Below are positions 46,901-54,846 of a DNA stretch of 64,000 nucleotides, in pieces. Position numbers and translations under genes: made by a program. The notes below the pieces were generated by a model, which was not told where the DNA came from, ran no database searches, and worked only from the letters and a program-made list of their open reading frames with translations. The stretch's first letter is position 1. Every line of letters starts with the position of its first letter. Source of the DNA: Xanthobacteraceae bacterium (lineage in GTDB: Bacteria > Pseudomonadota > Alphaproteobacteria > Rhizobiales > Xanthobacteraceae); assembly GCA_023954195.1 (NCBI GenBank), contig JAMLIK010000001.1, positions 1,414,628 to 1,478,627 on the forward strand, written 5' to 3'.

Positions 46901-49900
46901 GCCGTTGCCGCCGCCGCCGCCGACCGACTGCGCGAGAATACCGATGGTGCCGGCACGCGCGACCTGGATGGTGCCCGAGTTGGTGACGTCGACCGTTCCG
47001 GCGTTACCGCCGCCCGCGCCCGAGCCGCCGACCGTATTGTTGGTCGCATCGCCACCGAGCGAAACCGTTCCGCCGACCGCGAAGCCGCCATTGCCGCCGC
47101 CGCCGCCGATCGATTGCGCAACGATGCCGTTCGACATCAAGCCAAAGGTTTGAACATCGGCCTGGTTGTTGACGGTGACGCCCATGCCGGCGCCGCCAGC
47201 GCCGCCTTGACCGCCGATGGTATTGCTCGCGCTCTTGCCACTCGAATTGTTGAAGCTCGCGCCGATGGAGAACCCGCCATTGCCGCCGCCGCCGCCGACC
47301 GACTGCGCCAGAATGCCCGTGGCGTTGTCGCCGAAGGTGACGATGTTCGAGCCGGCGAGCGTGTTGACGGTCACGATGCCGCCGTCGCCGCCGACCGCGC
47401 CGTTGCCGCCCGTGGTGTTGGTCGCCGCGTCGCCGCCCAGCCCGAGCGCAAGGCCGCCGGCGAAGCCGCCGCTGCCGCCGCCGCCGCCGATCGATTGCGC
47501 CAGGATGCCGATCGAACCCTGTCCACCGGTCGAGCCGACCACGACGCCGCCCACGAGGACGGGCGTGCCGGTGAAGATGCCGCCGCCGCTGGTCACGGTC
47601 ACGCGGCCGGCGTTGCCGCCGCCGGAGCCCTGACCGCCGGTCGCGTTGGCTTCCGCGCCGCCGCCGGTGGAGAGCGAGCCGGCAATCGCGAAACCACCGT
47701 TGCCGCCGCCGCCGCCGACCGACTGCGCCAGGATGCCATAAGACAGATCCTGCGCCGTTATGATCGAATTCCCCGAATTGGCGAACGCGTTGTTCTGCAC
47801 CACCACGTCGGCGCCCTTGCCGGCCGCGCCGCCCGAGCCGCCGACCGTCTGCAATTTCGACGTGCTGTCCGAAACCGTGCCGGACACGCCGATCGAGAAT
47901 CCGCCGTCGCCGCCGCCGCCGCCGATCGATTGCGCCTGGATACCCGACGCGTTGCGGCCGCCGGTCTGAATGTTGCCGGTGTTGGTCACCTGCACGGCGG
48001 CGACGTAACCCGCGTCACCGAGCTTGCAGTTGACGCCGGAATTACAGCCGTTCAAGGAATCGCCGCCGGTGCCGCCCGAGCCGCCGATGGAACTGGCCTT
48101 GCTGTCGCCGCCCGCGTTAAAACTCCCCGCGATCGAGAAGCCGCCCTGGCCGCCGCCGCCGCCGACCGATTGCGCGAGAATGCCGACCGAGCCGTCGCCG
48201 CGCGTCCTGACCGAGGTGTTGGCGATCGAGGACGCGGCGGTGGACGCCGCGATCACGCTGACCTGCGCCGCCGTATTTCCGGATCCGCCGTTGCCACCGA
48301 CGCTGTTGACCTCGGTCGCCCCACCATAGGACAGGCTGGCGCCGATCGAGAAGCCGCCGCGGCCGCCGCCGCCGCCGACCGACTGGGCGAAAATGCCGTT
48401 GGACAGCGCGCCCGTGGTCTGGACCGTGCCGCGCGACTGCACGCTGACCGTGTTGCCGGCTCCGCCGGTTCCGCCAGCGCCACCGACCGTCTTCGGGGTC
48501 GGACCGGAGGTCCCGTCGTAGCTCGCCGCGAGCAGCAGCGAGAAGCCGCCGTTGCCGCCGCCGCCGCCGACCGATTGCGCATAGATGCCGTTGGCGTTCG
48601 AACTCCCGGTCGTGGTGATGTTGTTGTTCGTGACCACGTCGACCTTGCCGGCTGTATTGCCGGTACCGGCATTGCCGCCGGTGCTGCCGGTGAAGGCCGC
48701 GCCGCCCGCGGCCGAAACGCTGATCGCGCCGGACAGCCCGCCATTGCCGCCGGAGCCGCCGATCGACTGCGCCAGAATGCCGTTCGCCCCCATGCCGCCC
48801 GTGGTCACGTCGGCCGTGGTGCCGACATGCACGTCGCCGCCCTTGGCGCCATCGCCGGCCTTGCCGCCGATCGCCATCGACAGGCTGCCGCCGCTTTCGA
48901 TGGTGAGCGTGCCGGAAACGGCGGCCCCGCCGTTACCGCCCGCGCCGCCGATCGACTGCGCCAGAATACCGTTCGCCTGGTCGGCGCTGGTATTGATCCG
49001 CGCCGTGGAATCCACCGACACCTTCTGGCCGATGCCGCCATTGGCGCCCTCGCCGCCGAAAGCCAGCGCCAGGGAGGCGTATTGCGACCCTCCCAGGGAC
49101 AGCGCCAGGCCGCCGTTGCCGCCGCCGCCGCCGACCGACTGCGCGAAGATGCCGTTCGATTGCAGCCCGGTGGTGGTGATGGCGCCGTTGTTGTGCACGG
49201 TGACCGTGTTGCCGTCGCCGCCTTGCGCGCCCGCGCCGCCCATCGTCAGCGAGACGGCGCCATATTGAGCGCCGCCAGCGGCGGCCGCGAAGCCGCCATT
49301 GCCGCCGCCGCCGCCCACCGACTGGGCGAGGATGCCGTTGGACCTGGCGCCATGGGTTTCGATCGCGCCATAGCTCGTCACGTCGACGACGCCGCCGGTG
49401 CCGCCACCGTCGCCCGCGCCGCCGAAGCTCAAATTGACCGAGCCGTACACCGCGCCGCCGGCCGCGACCGAAAAGCCGCCATTGCCGCCGGAGCCGCCGA
49501 CCGATTGCGCGAAGATGCCGTCCGACAGATCGCCCCAGGTCACGATCCTGTTGCCGGTGCTGCCCGCGTCGTTGTTATGGACGGTGACGCCGAGGCCGTT
49601 GCCGCCCTTGCCGCCGTCGCCGCCGATACCGACGCTGACATTGCCATAGAGGCCACCGCTGGCCGCGATCGCGAAGCCGCCGGTGCCGCCGGAGCCGCCG
49701 ACCGACTGCGCGAAGATGCCGGCCGAGTTCGCGCTCGCCAGCCCCCCGCCGGACTGGGTGCCGGTCGTGATGTTGCCGACGCTCGTGACGTTGACAACGC
49801 CGCCATTGGCGCCGCCGCCGCCGCCGCCGCCGATGCCCAGCGCCAACCCGGCGCCGCCGCCCGCCGCGGCGATGCTGAAGCCGCCGTCGCCGCCGCCGCC

Positions 49901-52324
49901 GCCGACCGCGCTCGCCTGGATGCCGGCCGAAAACACACCGTTCGTCGTAATGTTGGTATGGCTGACGACGGTCACATTGCCGGCATGGTTGCCGTCGCCG
50001 CCCGAACCGCCGAGGGAAAAGCCGAGCGCGCCGTAGGCCGGCCCGACCGAGGCCGCGATGGCGTAACCGCCGCTGCCGCCGCCACCGCCCACCGACTCGG
50101 CGAAAATGCCCGCGGAGAACGCCCCCGAGGTTCCGATCGTCCCGGCGGATCCGACGAAGACATCCTGGCCGAAGCCGCCATTGGATCCGTCGCCGCCGAC
50201 GCCAACCGACGCGCCGCCGAAAATGGCGACCGAGGCCGAAATCGCCGCGCCGCCGCTGCCGCCGCCGCCGCCGACCGATTGGGCGAAGATGCCCGCCGAC
50301 CGGTAACCGTGGGTTTGAATATTGGAATTCGCGTTGAGCCCGGAATCGACGCCGTTGCAGCCCCCGTTGGCGTTGACGCAGACCTGGCCGCCGTTGCCGC
50401 CCGCGCCGCCCGTGCCGCCGACCGCGACGCTGGCGAAGACGCCGATGCCGTAGGAGGAGCCGCCGTTACCGCCGCCGCCGCCGACCGATTGCGCGAAAAG
50501 GCCGGCGGAATAATCGCCATAGGCGGTCAGGCTGGCCTTATTGGTGACCGTCACGAGGCCGCCGTTGCCGCCGCCGCTGCCGTGACCGCCGACCGCGACC
50601 AGGCCGCCCGACGATCCGCCGTCGCCGCCGCCACCGCCGACCGACTGCGCGAAGATCGTGGGCGCTTCGATGCAATTGCCGCAAGCCGTGTGGATGATGT
50701 CGCCGCTATTGATGACGGTGACCGCCCCGCCGTGCCCGGCCGCGCCGCCGCTGCCGCCGATGCCGACCAGCCCGGCGCCAAGGCCGCCGTTGCCGCCGCC
50801 GCCACCGACCGACTGGGCGTAGATGCCCGCCGCGACAATGGTCGCTCCGGTATTGGAATCCAGCGAGCCGGAACCGCCGACGTTGATCCGGGCATAATTC
50901 TCGACACGAACGGCGCCGCCGTCACCGCCGCCGCCGCCCGCGCCGCCGATGCCGACAAGGCCGCCGCCGACGCCCGCGGTCCCGCCGCCACCGCCGAAGG
51001 ACTGGGCGAAGATGCCGCTTGAAAAGTTGTTATCGACAGTCAGCGCCGCATGGTTGACAACCGTCACGGCCTGACCGGTTCCGGCCGTTCCGCCGCTGCC
51101 GCCAAAGCCGATCAGGCCACCGCCCGCCCCGCCCGCACCGCCGCCGCCGCCGCCGCTTTGCGCGAAGATCGCCGTGGAGCCTATGCCCGAGGTGTGGATC
51201 GAGCCGCCATCGGTCTGGACACGGACCGTGCCGCCATTGCCGCCGCTCGACGAGTCGCCGGCAAAGGACAGGAGGCCGAACGAGCCGCCGCCATTGCCCG
51301 AAAAGCCGCCGACGGACTGCGCGAAAATACCGAAGGAATTGTCCTGGATCGTGCGAATGGCGCTGTTGTTGACCACGTTGACGGAGCCGCCGACGCCAGC
51401 CGAGGCGCCGCGCCCGCCGGCGCAAAAAATGCAGACCTGGGCATCGCCGCCATCGCCGCCTCGGCCGCCGATCGTCTGCGCCCAGATGCCGGCCGCCCCG
51501 GCGCCATCGGTGGTGACATCGAGATGGTTGTCGACGGTGACGTCGCCGGGGCTGCCGCCGTTGCCGCCCGTGCCGCCGCCGCCGCCAAGGCTGACACTGA
51601 CGTCGCCGCCGGTTCCGCCACGCCCGCCGAGGCTCAGCACGTAAATGCCGTGCGCGCCGCTGCCGTTGGTTGAAACCGAGCCCGTGCCGCTATTGGTGAC
51701 ACTGGCGGCGCGGCCGACACCGCCCTTACCGCCGTTGCCGGCGTCGCCGGCCAGGTAAGCATCGCCGCCGCCGCCGCCGCCGCCGCCCTCGCTGATCGCG
51801 GAGATGCCATAGGCGGACGTCCCGGAGGTCTGGATGGTGACGGCGCCGGTCGAGGTGAAATAAACGCCGCCCCCGGAATTACCGCCACCACCGCCGGTGT
51901 CGCCGCTGGTGCTGCCGATACCGAGTGCGCCGTCCGTGCCGCCGTCGCCATGTCCGCCGGTTGCTTTCAGGAAAACGCCGGGAGCGGCGCCGGGCGGCGG
52001 CGGGACGACGGTGAGGTTACCAACCGACTTGTTGATGGACGCGGCGTCGTCATTGGTGCCGCCGCTGGTCTGCTCATTGATCGCTTGCGCACCTACGGAT
52101 TGCGGGACCAGGAAAAGCGCCAGGACAAGCGCCGAGCCGAGCGCCGGGCCCCGTGCTGGCGGCAGGGATGCAGTGGGAATGGCGGAACCGCGTGCGGAGC
52201 GGCGAAATGGTGCACGGAGGATATGCATCAATCCCATGGCGAATCGTCCATTTCCAAGGTCGCGCCATCGCCGGTCGGGAAGATGGACGCGACGCAAAAC
52301 GATCAAATCAGACCGGCGAAACAT
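40925..52324 (-). CDS. giant glycine-rich repeat autotransporter (type Va secretion)
   Basis: A 3799-codon surface protein. ATG at 52324 is 14 bp after the IalB-like gene; ATG at 52237 is a plausible alternative. A long basic leader ends in a hydrophobic segment (ALVLALFLVPQSVGAQA), the signal peptide. The passenger (about 80-3480) is built from roughly 46 units of about 45-80 residues, each ending in a motif like GILAQSVGGGGGNGG preceded by a beta-strand and NxGxIxTxG, suggesting a very long beta-helix. The last ~300 residues (from about 41825 down to 40925) form the beta-barrel, with GLDYQFDPSLMAGIAIGYG, alternating strands and a terminal aromatic (AKVSW). Likely adhesin or biofilm protein; function is inferred. 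Low Cys content fits secretion. Confidence 0.9.
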   Translation of the reverse strand: MFRRSDLIVLRRVHLPDRRWRDLGNGRFAMGLMHILRAPFRRSARGSAIPTASLPPARGPALGSALVLALFLVPQSVGAQAINEQTSGGTNDDAASINKSVGNLTVVPPPPGAAPGVFLKATGGHGDGGTDGALGIGSTSGDTGGGGGNSGGGVYFTSTGAVTIQTSGTSAYGISAISEGGGGGGGGDAYLAGDAGNGGKGGVGRAASVTNSGTGSVSTNGSGAHGIYVLSLGGRGGTGGDVSVSLGGGGGTGGNGGSPGDVTVDNHLDVTTDGAGAAGIWAQTIGGRGGDGGDAQVCIFCAGGRGASAGVGGSVNVVNNSAIRTIQDNSFGIFAQSVGGFSGNGGGSFGLLSFAGDSSSGGNGGTVRVQTDGGSIHTSGIGSTAIFAQSGGGGGGAGGAGGGLIGFGGSGGTAGTGQAVTVVNHAALTVDNNFSSGIFAQSFGGGGGTAGVGGGLVGIGGAGGGGGDGGAVRVENYARINVGGSGSLDSNTGATIVAAGIYAQSVGGGGGNGGLGAGLVGIGGSGGAAGHGGAVTVINSGDIIHTACGNCIEAPTIFAQSVGGGGGDGGSSGGLVAVGGHGSGGGNGGLVTVTNKASLTAYGDYSAGLFAQSVGGGGGNGGSSYGIGVFASVAVGGTGGAGGNGGQVCVNANGGCNGVDSGLNANSNIQTHGYRSAGIFAQSVGGGGGSGGAAISASVAIFGGASVGVGGDGSNGGFGQDVFVGSAGTIGTSGAFSAGIFAESVGGGGGSGGYAIAASVGPAYGALGFSLGGSGGDGNHAGNVTVVSHTNITTNGVFSAGIQASAVGGGGGDGGFSIAAAGGGAGLALGIGGGGGGGANGGVVNVTSVGNITTGTQSGGGLASANSAGIFAQSVGGSGGTGGFAIAASGGLYGNVSVGIGGDGGKGGNGLGVTVHNNDAGSTGNRIVTWGDLSDGIFAQSVGGSGGNGGFSVAAGGAVYGSVNLSFGGAGDGGGTGGVVDVTSYGAIETHGARSNGILAQSVGGGGGNGGFAAAAGGAQYGAVSLTMGGAGAQGGDGNTVTVHNNGAITTTGLQSNGIFAQSVGGGGGNGGLALSLGGSQYASLALAFGGEGANGGIGQKVSVDSTARINTSADQANGILAQSIGGAGGNGGAAVSGTLTIESGGSLSMAIGGKAGDGAKGGDVHVGTTADVTTGGMGANGILAQSIGGSGGNGGLSGAISVSAAGGAAFTGSTGGNAGTGNTAGKVDVVTNNNITTTGSSNANGIYAQSVGGGGGNGGFSLLLAASYDGTSGPTPKTVGGAGGTGGAGNTVSVQSRGTVQTTGALSNGIFAQSVGGGGGRGGFSIGASLSYGGATEVNSVGGNGGSGNTAAQVSVIAASTAASSIANTSVRTRGDGSVGILAQSVGGGGGQGGFSIAGSFNAGGDSKASSIGGSGGTGGDSLNGCNSGVNCKLGDAGYVAAVQVTNTGNIQTGGRNASGIQAQSIGGGGGDGGFSIGVSGTVSDSTSKLQTVGGSGGAAGKGADVVVQNNAFANSGNSIITAQDLSYGILAQSVGGGGGNGGFAIAGSLSTGGGAEANATGGQGSGGGNAGRVTVTSGGGIFTGTPVLVGGVVVGSTGGQGSIGILAQSIGGGGGSGGFAGGLALGLGGDAATNTTGGNGAVGGDGGIVTVNTLAGSNIVTFGDNATGILAQSVGGGGGNGGFSIGASFNNSSGKSASNTIGGQGGAGGAGMGVTVNNQADVQTFGLMSNGIVAQSIGGGGGNGGFAVGGTVSLGGDATNNTVGGSGAGGGNAGTVDVTNSGTIQVARAGTIGILAQSVGGGGGNGGFSGGVAFTNSGDAKNTVGGTGTGLGGLAGNAAKVTVTNSGAITAAGDKGIGILAQSVGGGGGNGGFAITAGGSTSAKSETDSVGGSGGAGGTGGQVVVTNNTGGTLTTNGAMAYGIVAQSVGGGGGNGGFSTAANFSLGGDATSKVGGGAGGGGGAASTVNVDNYDFVHTKGVQSTGILAQSIGGGGGSGGFAGALTFATDGKVNNQVGGGSGGAGSSADSVTVFNHAGAVIQTDLNNSVGILAQAVGGGGGSGGFTLSGGATLGDDGISQTVGGNGGAGGSSAFNAANNPVVVTVQNDGTVAVKGGNSIGILAQSIGGGGGNGGVTVSGVFSNSGDTSNAVGGAAGGGGGDSGAVKVINSGIVSAGGDKGIGILAQSVGGGGGNGGFAIAGGGSTSAKSQTDSVGGAGGVGGTGGAVAVINNSGGMVTTDGAMAYGIVAQSVGGGGGNGGFSTAANFALGGDATSKIGGGAGGGGGSASTVNVDNYDFVHTKGAQSTGILAQSIGGGGGSGGFVGALTFSSGGQVNNQVGGGSGGAGNSADSVTVFNHKDAVIQTDLNNSVGILAQAIGGGGGSGGFTLSGSATTSGGGFSQTVGGNGGAGGSAAFNAANNPIVVTVQNDGIVTTKGQNSIGILAQSIGGGGGNAGVTVSSAYASSGGASTTVGATGGGGGDAGAVKVVNTGTIYVQGANSVGIYAQSVGGGGGNAAFTGDLNFTDSSKNQETKVGAQLGAAGGNGGNVTVISTGSIITTGANSIPVFAQSVGGGGGNNALFISAQSGSVSTSSIDIGSFFTSAPSGSKGTVTVELSGGTVSSTGDLAYGVLAQAVGAGGGNGAVVVPDPLTVGAGGLVIGLGSKGAVGDGSLLTATNANVITTTGVGAAGYIGQSIGGGGGMGSATGDLTFTAPGPLTLTLGGSAGGGSGGRAVVTNTAASIVTGNGPDIASGDGAVALLGQSIGGGGGGSIGAFGVVTGTAGPVVLTLGGAETGVNNGGELTLASGNTVTTYGRFAPGVVGQTIGGGGGYASVTAAAGLAAANATFQLGSAGGTGGAADPSQLSTVAVGAGAVTTNGQISDGIVAQAIGGGGGLAGFVSDGVQLPPLGPVTLGALAGGGSGATIGVTNGSAILTSGSGSIGAIAQSIGGGGGTAQAYGVATGASPITFGAAAGAGGAAGAVNFETTAGITTGGVYAHGIVAQSIGGGGGLFQAFDNAGNALALNAAGSAAANGNGGAVDVKVDAGADIITTGNGAHGIVAQSVGGGGGIVGGGAFASTLGQTGSFAGSAGGTGNAGTVTVNTQANIVVTGLGSTAIYAQSINGAGSGADIGITLGNAVLGTDQAVLGSGDGAVTTNAVAFSGGANNTLTSYALLGTMAGIDGTTIRGEAGNEAVTSFGHLIGSVDLGTGTNSVDNKPYNSNPTFKAGVFDAGPVINLGGPAVGNLLTNEGLFSPGAWFRELTTNLNGNFLQTATGSCGAFGLPTSTCGYFGTDLNLTNSTADRLNATGTANVSGRVVININNPGDATPGTVTRTMISAAGGETHSNLDIQAQPTAVATYSLVYPNGTDIDLKYTIDFSPTGLTQNQHSVGNAINAIQTAHVQTFRPIAAALFYQPDVNVLGAVYDSLSGEGVAATQQMAISSNDLFHSSILTQARYWMFDNNRNDPNSLNYYDGQRMSYAAGRDTGFPKYSAPAAQNSGNRTWRLWTTFSGGDWRYSGNPTIGTASVSSNSAGFTSGLDYQFDPSLMAGIAIGYGKGWMKVSGRQTVDSVEGGHVAGYVAKRFDNAYVIGSLGVDYFTNTEDRFAAIPGTILPPLFGTQIPAIPGFAEHLQGKFSSYSVSGMFETGYRYRVGDFNLTPLAGLNFTSYWMNAFQETNSGAPSFIGLSFAKRNVNSLPTFIGAQIDSNRTMADGTTLFTWARATWVHEFMPHRTINPSFIAAPGFDFVIDGALAPTDLARINLGAKVTLGRNVSVSADIRADLYRTPSIAGFIGAKVSW
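42950..51700 (-). repeat. tandem array coding for glycine-rich passenger repeats
   Basis: Within the autotransporter gene, a DNA unit reading (plus strand) like CCGCCGCCGCCGACCGACTG recurs about every 150-250 bp, some 46 times, encoding the AQSVGGGGG motif. Repeat quality is highest between 44,900 and 50,900 and decays toward the barrel. Such arrays are prone to recombination and to assembly errors. Confidence 0.85.
44950..46880 (-). repeat. 966-bp segmental duplication inside the autotransporter
   Basis: Two consecutive 966-bp (322-codon) blocks are near-copies. The same landmarks occur at 44997 and 45963 (ATGCCGATGCTGTT) and again at 45778 and 46744 (ATGCCGATGCC). At protein level both blocks contain GGSTSAKS, VNVDNYDFVHTKG, NNQVGGGSGGAG and FNAANNP in the same order. 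The frame is preserved. Block borders are approximate. Confidence 0.8.
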
Positions 52325-52338
52325 CGCCGTTTAAAATT

Positions 52339-52965
52339 TTATTTGTGACCCAACGCATCGAGCGCGGGTTCGAGACCGCGAAACGACACCGGAAGGGCGA
52401 TCGCCTGCCCCGACGCGGTCGTGAAAACGAGCTGACCGGGATCGGAACGGCCACGAAAAAACTGGTCCTGTTCCGGACTGAGATCGGCCTCGGCGAAGCA
52501 ACCGCCCGGCGCGCAACTGCGATAGGCAAGAGGGATGCTCTTTTTATCGGGCTCGATATCCAGCTTCACGCCCGGCGGGATCAGGATATTGGCCGGCGTT
52601 TGGACAACGAGACGAAGCGGCTTGCCCTTCGCCGGTTGCCCGAAGGCGATGCGCGCGACGGCTTCAGCCTGCCCCCGCAAGCTCAAGGTCGTGTCGACTT
52701 CGCAAATCTGGCCGGCGGGCGTCGACGAACAGATCAGGATCCAATCGCCATAGGTCTCGGTCGTCGATTGAGGCGTCGCCAGGACAGGCTTGACCGACGA
52801 TGCCGATGGCTTCGCGGCAGCGGCCGCGACCGGTGGCTTCGACTGGGTCGCGGCAGGCCGGGCCGGCGTCGCGGACGGCCTTGCCGTCTCCGCCATGGCT
52901 CCGCCCGCCCAGAATACGGGCACGACCATCAACGATGAAATCAGTGAGAAAGCGACAAGCCGCAT
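52339..52965 (-). CDS. invasion-associated locus B (IalB) family protein
   Basis: A 208-residue exported protein. ATG at 52965 with AGGTGG upstream starts a Sec signal peptide (residues 1-25, cleavage AMA-E); the frame extends farther upstream without support. After an Ala/Pro/Lys-rich linker (about 27-65) comes the IalB domain: TYGDWILICSS, CEVDTTLSLRGQ, PPGVKLDIEPDKKSIPLAYRSC and CFAEADLS, with paired cysteines. IalB was named in Bartonella, where it affects erythrocyte entry; in free-living relatives the role is unknown. It is 14 bp upstream of the autotransporter start, so they are co-transcribed. Confidence 0.88.
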   Translation of the reverse strand: MRLVAFSLISSLMVVPVFWAGGAMAETARPSATPARPAATQSKPPVAAAAAKPSASSVKPVLATPQSTTETYGDWILICSSTPAGQICEVDTTLSLRGQAEAVARIAFGQPAKGKPLRLVVQTPANILIPPGVKLDIEPDKKSIPLAYRSCAPGGCFAEADLSPEQDQFFRGRSDPGQLVFTTASGQAIALPVSFRGLEPALDALGHK

Positions 52966-53182
52966 CAACCCACCTGGAAAATGATAAGAAAATCGCAAAA
53001 AAACCAAACTTCGCGCCAAGCGCGCAGGCACGTCAGCCAATCGGACGAATCAGCCAGTGTCGGACAAACAGATAATAATAAGTCAGACTTGGCAATCTTG
53101 CCGTTGCGCCTCAGCGCCCGCGACGCGCTGCAAAAAGCGTTGAGACTTGGGCGATTTCGAGAGAAATCTGAGGCGGATACAA

Positions 53183-53193
53183 GTGACTGTCAC
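53183..53193. promoter_or_regulatory. short perfect palindrome upstream of the IalB operon
   Basis: GTGAC-T-GTCAC, 11 bp, lies 218 bp upstream of the IalB start in the 279-bp non-coding stretch 52966-53244. The stretch is locally AT-rich near 53060-53090 and probably holds the operon promoter. Function of the palindrome is a guess. Confidence 0.3.
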
Positions 53194-53244
53194 CGCCAGG
53201 CAACATCGTCACTATCTTTTGCAGAAGCGCCGATGCCGAAGTAA

Positions 53245-53454
53245 TTCCCTCGGGGGGCAGGTAGCGGCCGGATCGCCCGGCGAAGCATCGCGTTGCTCGA
53301 CCTCGGACGGCGGCGAGCGGATATCGCCTCGACGTCGGGGCTTTCCGAGCGCACGGTCGAAAATCATCTGCGTCGTATCCGCAAGCGTCTCGGCGTGACC
53401 GCCACGGCACAGACGATCCGGCTGGCGATCCGCAACGGCGAGACCGCCGCCTGA
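53245..53454 (+). pseudogene. C-terminal HTH remnant of a LuxR-family regulator
   Basis: Frame from just after TAA (53242) to TGA (53452-53454), without a credible start codon. It reads LLDLGRRRADIASTSGLSER, then TVENHLRRIRKRLGV and TAQTIRLAIRNG, the complete recognition-helix region of LuxR/NarL-type HTH domains. The sensor or receiver part is absent, so this is a truncated gene. It lies 22 bp upstream of an intact SDR gene. Confidence 0.75.
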
Positions 53455-53476
53455 CCATCACATCGGGAGAAACGAC

Positions 53477-54277
53477 ATGGGCAAGACAATCCTCATAACG
53501 GGCGCCGCCTCCGGATTCGGCCGCGGCGTCGCTCTCGGTCTGGCGCAGCGCGGCCATCGGGTGATCGCCGGGTGCCAGATCTGGCCGCAGGTCTGGGAAC
53601 TACGCAACGCCGCGAAGGCCGACGGCATCGATATCCAGGTCGTCAAGCTCGACGTGCTCAACGAGATCGACCGCGCCAAGGCGCTGGAGCTGGATATCGA
53701 CGTTCTGCACAACAATGCCGGCATCATGGAATCGGGGCCGATGGCCGAGATTCCGATCACGGTGTTCCGCTCGGTCTTCGAGACCAACGTCTTCGCGGCG
53801 CTGGAACTGGCGCAGGGCTTCGCACGCAAGATGGTCAGGCGCGGCAGCGGCCGGATCGTGTGGACCTCCTCGGTGGCCGGGCTGGTCAAGGTGCCGTTCG
53901 ACGGCGCCTACGCCGCCTCCAAGCACGCGGTCGAAGGCATCTGCTCGGCCATGCACGAGGAACTGGAGCCCTATGGCGTCGAGATGGTGACGGTGAATCC
54001 CGGCGCCTATCGCACGGGTTTCAACGATACCGGGATGGAGAGCATGGATCAGTGGTGGGGCCAGGGCGAGCGCGTGGTCGACCATTGGCCGGTGCGCGAG
54101 CTGAACCGCCAGCACGACCCTGCCGAAATGATCGAGGCGATGATCGGGGTGATCGAGGCCGACAACCCGCCTTATCGCACCGTGCGTCCCGCCAGCGCCG
54201 AGGAAATGGTCCGCAAGGAGCAGGCCGAGGCATGGGAACGTCGCGCAGCCGTTCGCCAGGCGCCACGCGGCCGGTGA
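53477..54277 (+). CDS. SDR family oxidoreductase
   Basis: A 266-residue short-chain dehydrogenase with cofactor motif TGAASGFG (8-15), NNAG (79-82) and catalytic Tyr145/Lys149 in YAASK preceded by SS. GGGAGA precedes the ATG. It is intact, but is flanked by remnants of a LuxR regulator, an acyl-CoA synthetase and a P450, so it may be the surviving member of a decayed catabolic cluster. Substrate unknown. Confidence 0.87.
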   Translation: MGKTILITGAASGFGRGVALGLAQRGHRVIAGCQIWPQVWELRNAAKADGIDIQVVKLDVLNEIDRAKALELDIDVLHNNAGIMESGPMAEIPITVFRSVFETNVFAALELAQGFARKMVRRGSGRIVWTSSVAGLVKVPFDGAYAASKHAVEGICSAMHEELEPYGVEMVTVNPGAYRTGFNDTGMESMDQWWGQGERVVDHWPVRELNRQHDPAEMIEAMIGVIEADNPPYRTVRPASAEEMVRKEQAEAWERRAAVRQAPRGR

Positions 54278-54371
54278 ACATCGCTCATGCCATGAACGAA
54301 TCCCGCTGGATAAAAGTGCTCGCCGCGGCGCCTACAAGTAGCTGGCGTAGTGGTCCCCTCGCACGGCGGGC

Positions 54372-54584
54372 CCCGGCGCGGCGGCTTGGGGCGAAACGGT
54401 TGCAGCGATCGTCGCGCTGAAGCCCGACGCCAAGCTTGATCTTGAGGAGTTGCGCGACTTCGCGGGCAAGGAGCTTGCCCGTTACAAGCTGCCGCGCCGG
54501 CTTGAAGTCATGAGCGTGCTGCCGCGCAACGCCACCGGCAAGGTCCTCAAGTTCGAGTTGCGGAAGACCTTCGGAGATACGTGA
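54372..54584 (+). pseudogene. C-terminal remnant of an acyl-CoA synthetase
   Basis: From about 54381 the frame reads WGETVAAIVALKP, ELRDFAGKELARYKLPRRLE and LPRNATGKVLKFELRK, the C-terminal lid with the catalytic Lys of AMP-forming acyl-CoA ligases, ending at TGA 54582. About 450 N-terminal residues are missing. It shares a TGATG junction with the following P450 fragment, so the ancestral genes were coupled. Confidence 0.8.
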
Positions 54585-54710
54585 TGGCCAACGTCGACCT
54601 CGGCGATTTCCAGGTTTATGCGGACGGTATACCCTATGAATTGTTGGCGACCTATCGGCGGGAGACGCCGATACGCTGGGTCGACGAACCCCCGCCCAGC
54701 TTGTCGCCGC
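54584..54710 (+). pseudogene. N-terminal remnant of a cytochrome P450
   Basis: ATG at 54584 overlaps the stop of the synthetase fragment. The text DFQVYADGIPYELLATYRRE followed by TPIRWVDEP matches P450 N-termini (ELF..LRRE.PVRW). Homology is lost after about 42 residues; no haem-Cys region is found before the AraC gene, so most of the gene is deleted. The stretch 54711-54846 holds nothing recognised. Confidence 0.6.
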
Positions 54711-54846
54711 GAACCGCTATCGCGTGGACGTCTGGGCATCCAACTAGCCCGCGGGGGCGCCGGCGTCGCCCGAACCGGCGGCGAGGCGTTTTCGGGACTT
54801 CGGGCGCATGTCTTGCCTCGCCGTCCGATACCGCGATCACGTCGGC

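Noticed and set aside
45251-51022. A 1923-codon open frame on the plus strand opposite the autotransporter
   Set aside because: It is the antisense shadow of GC-rich glycine repeats: composition is Ala/Asp/Arg-rich monotony with the same period as the sense repeats, and the sense strand has signal peptide and barrel.
42950-51700. Regular short repeats that could suggest a CRISPR array
   Set aside because: The repeats are in frame, coding, variable in length and unlike direct repeats separated by unique spacers of constant size; no cas genes are present.
53041-53110. TATTATTATC-type promoter for the IalB operon
   Set aside because: An AT-rich stretch exists, but I could not find a -35/-10 pair with acceptable spacing, so no promoter is called.
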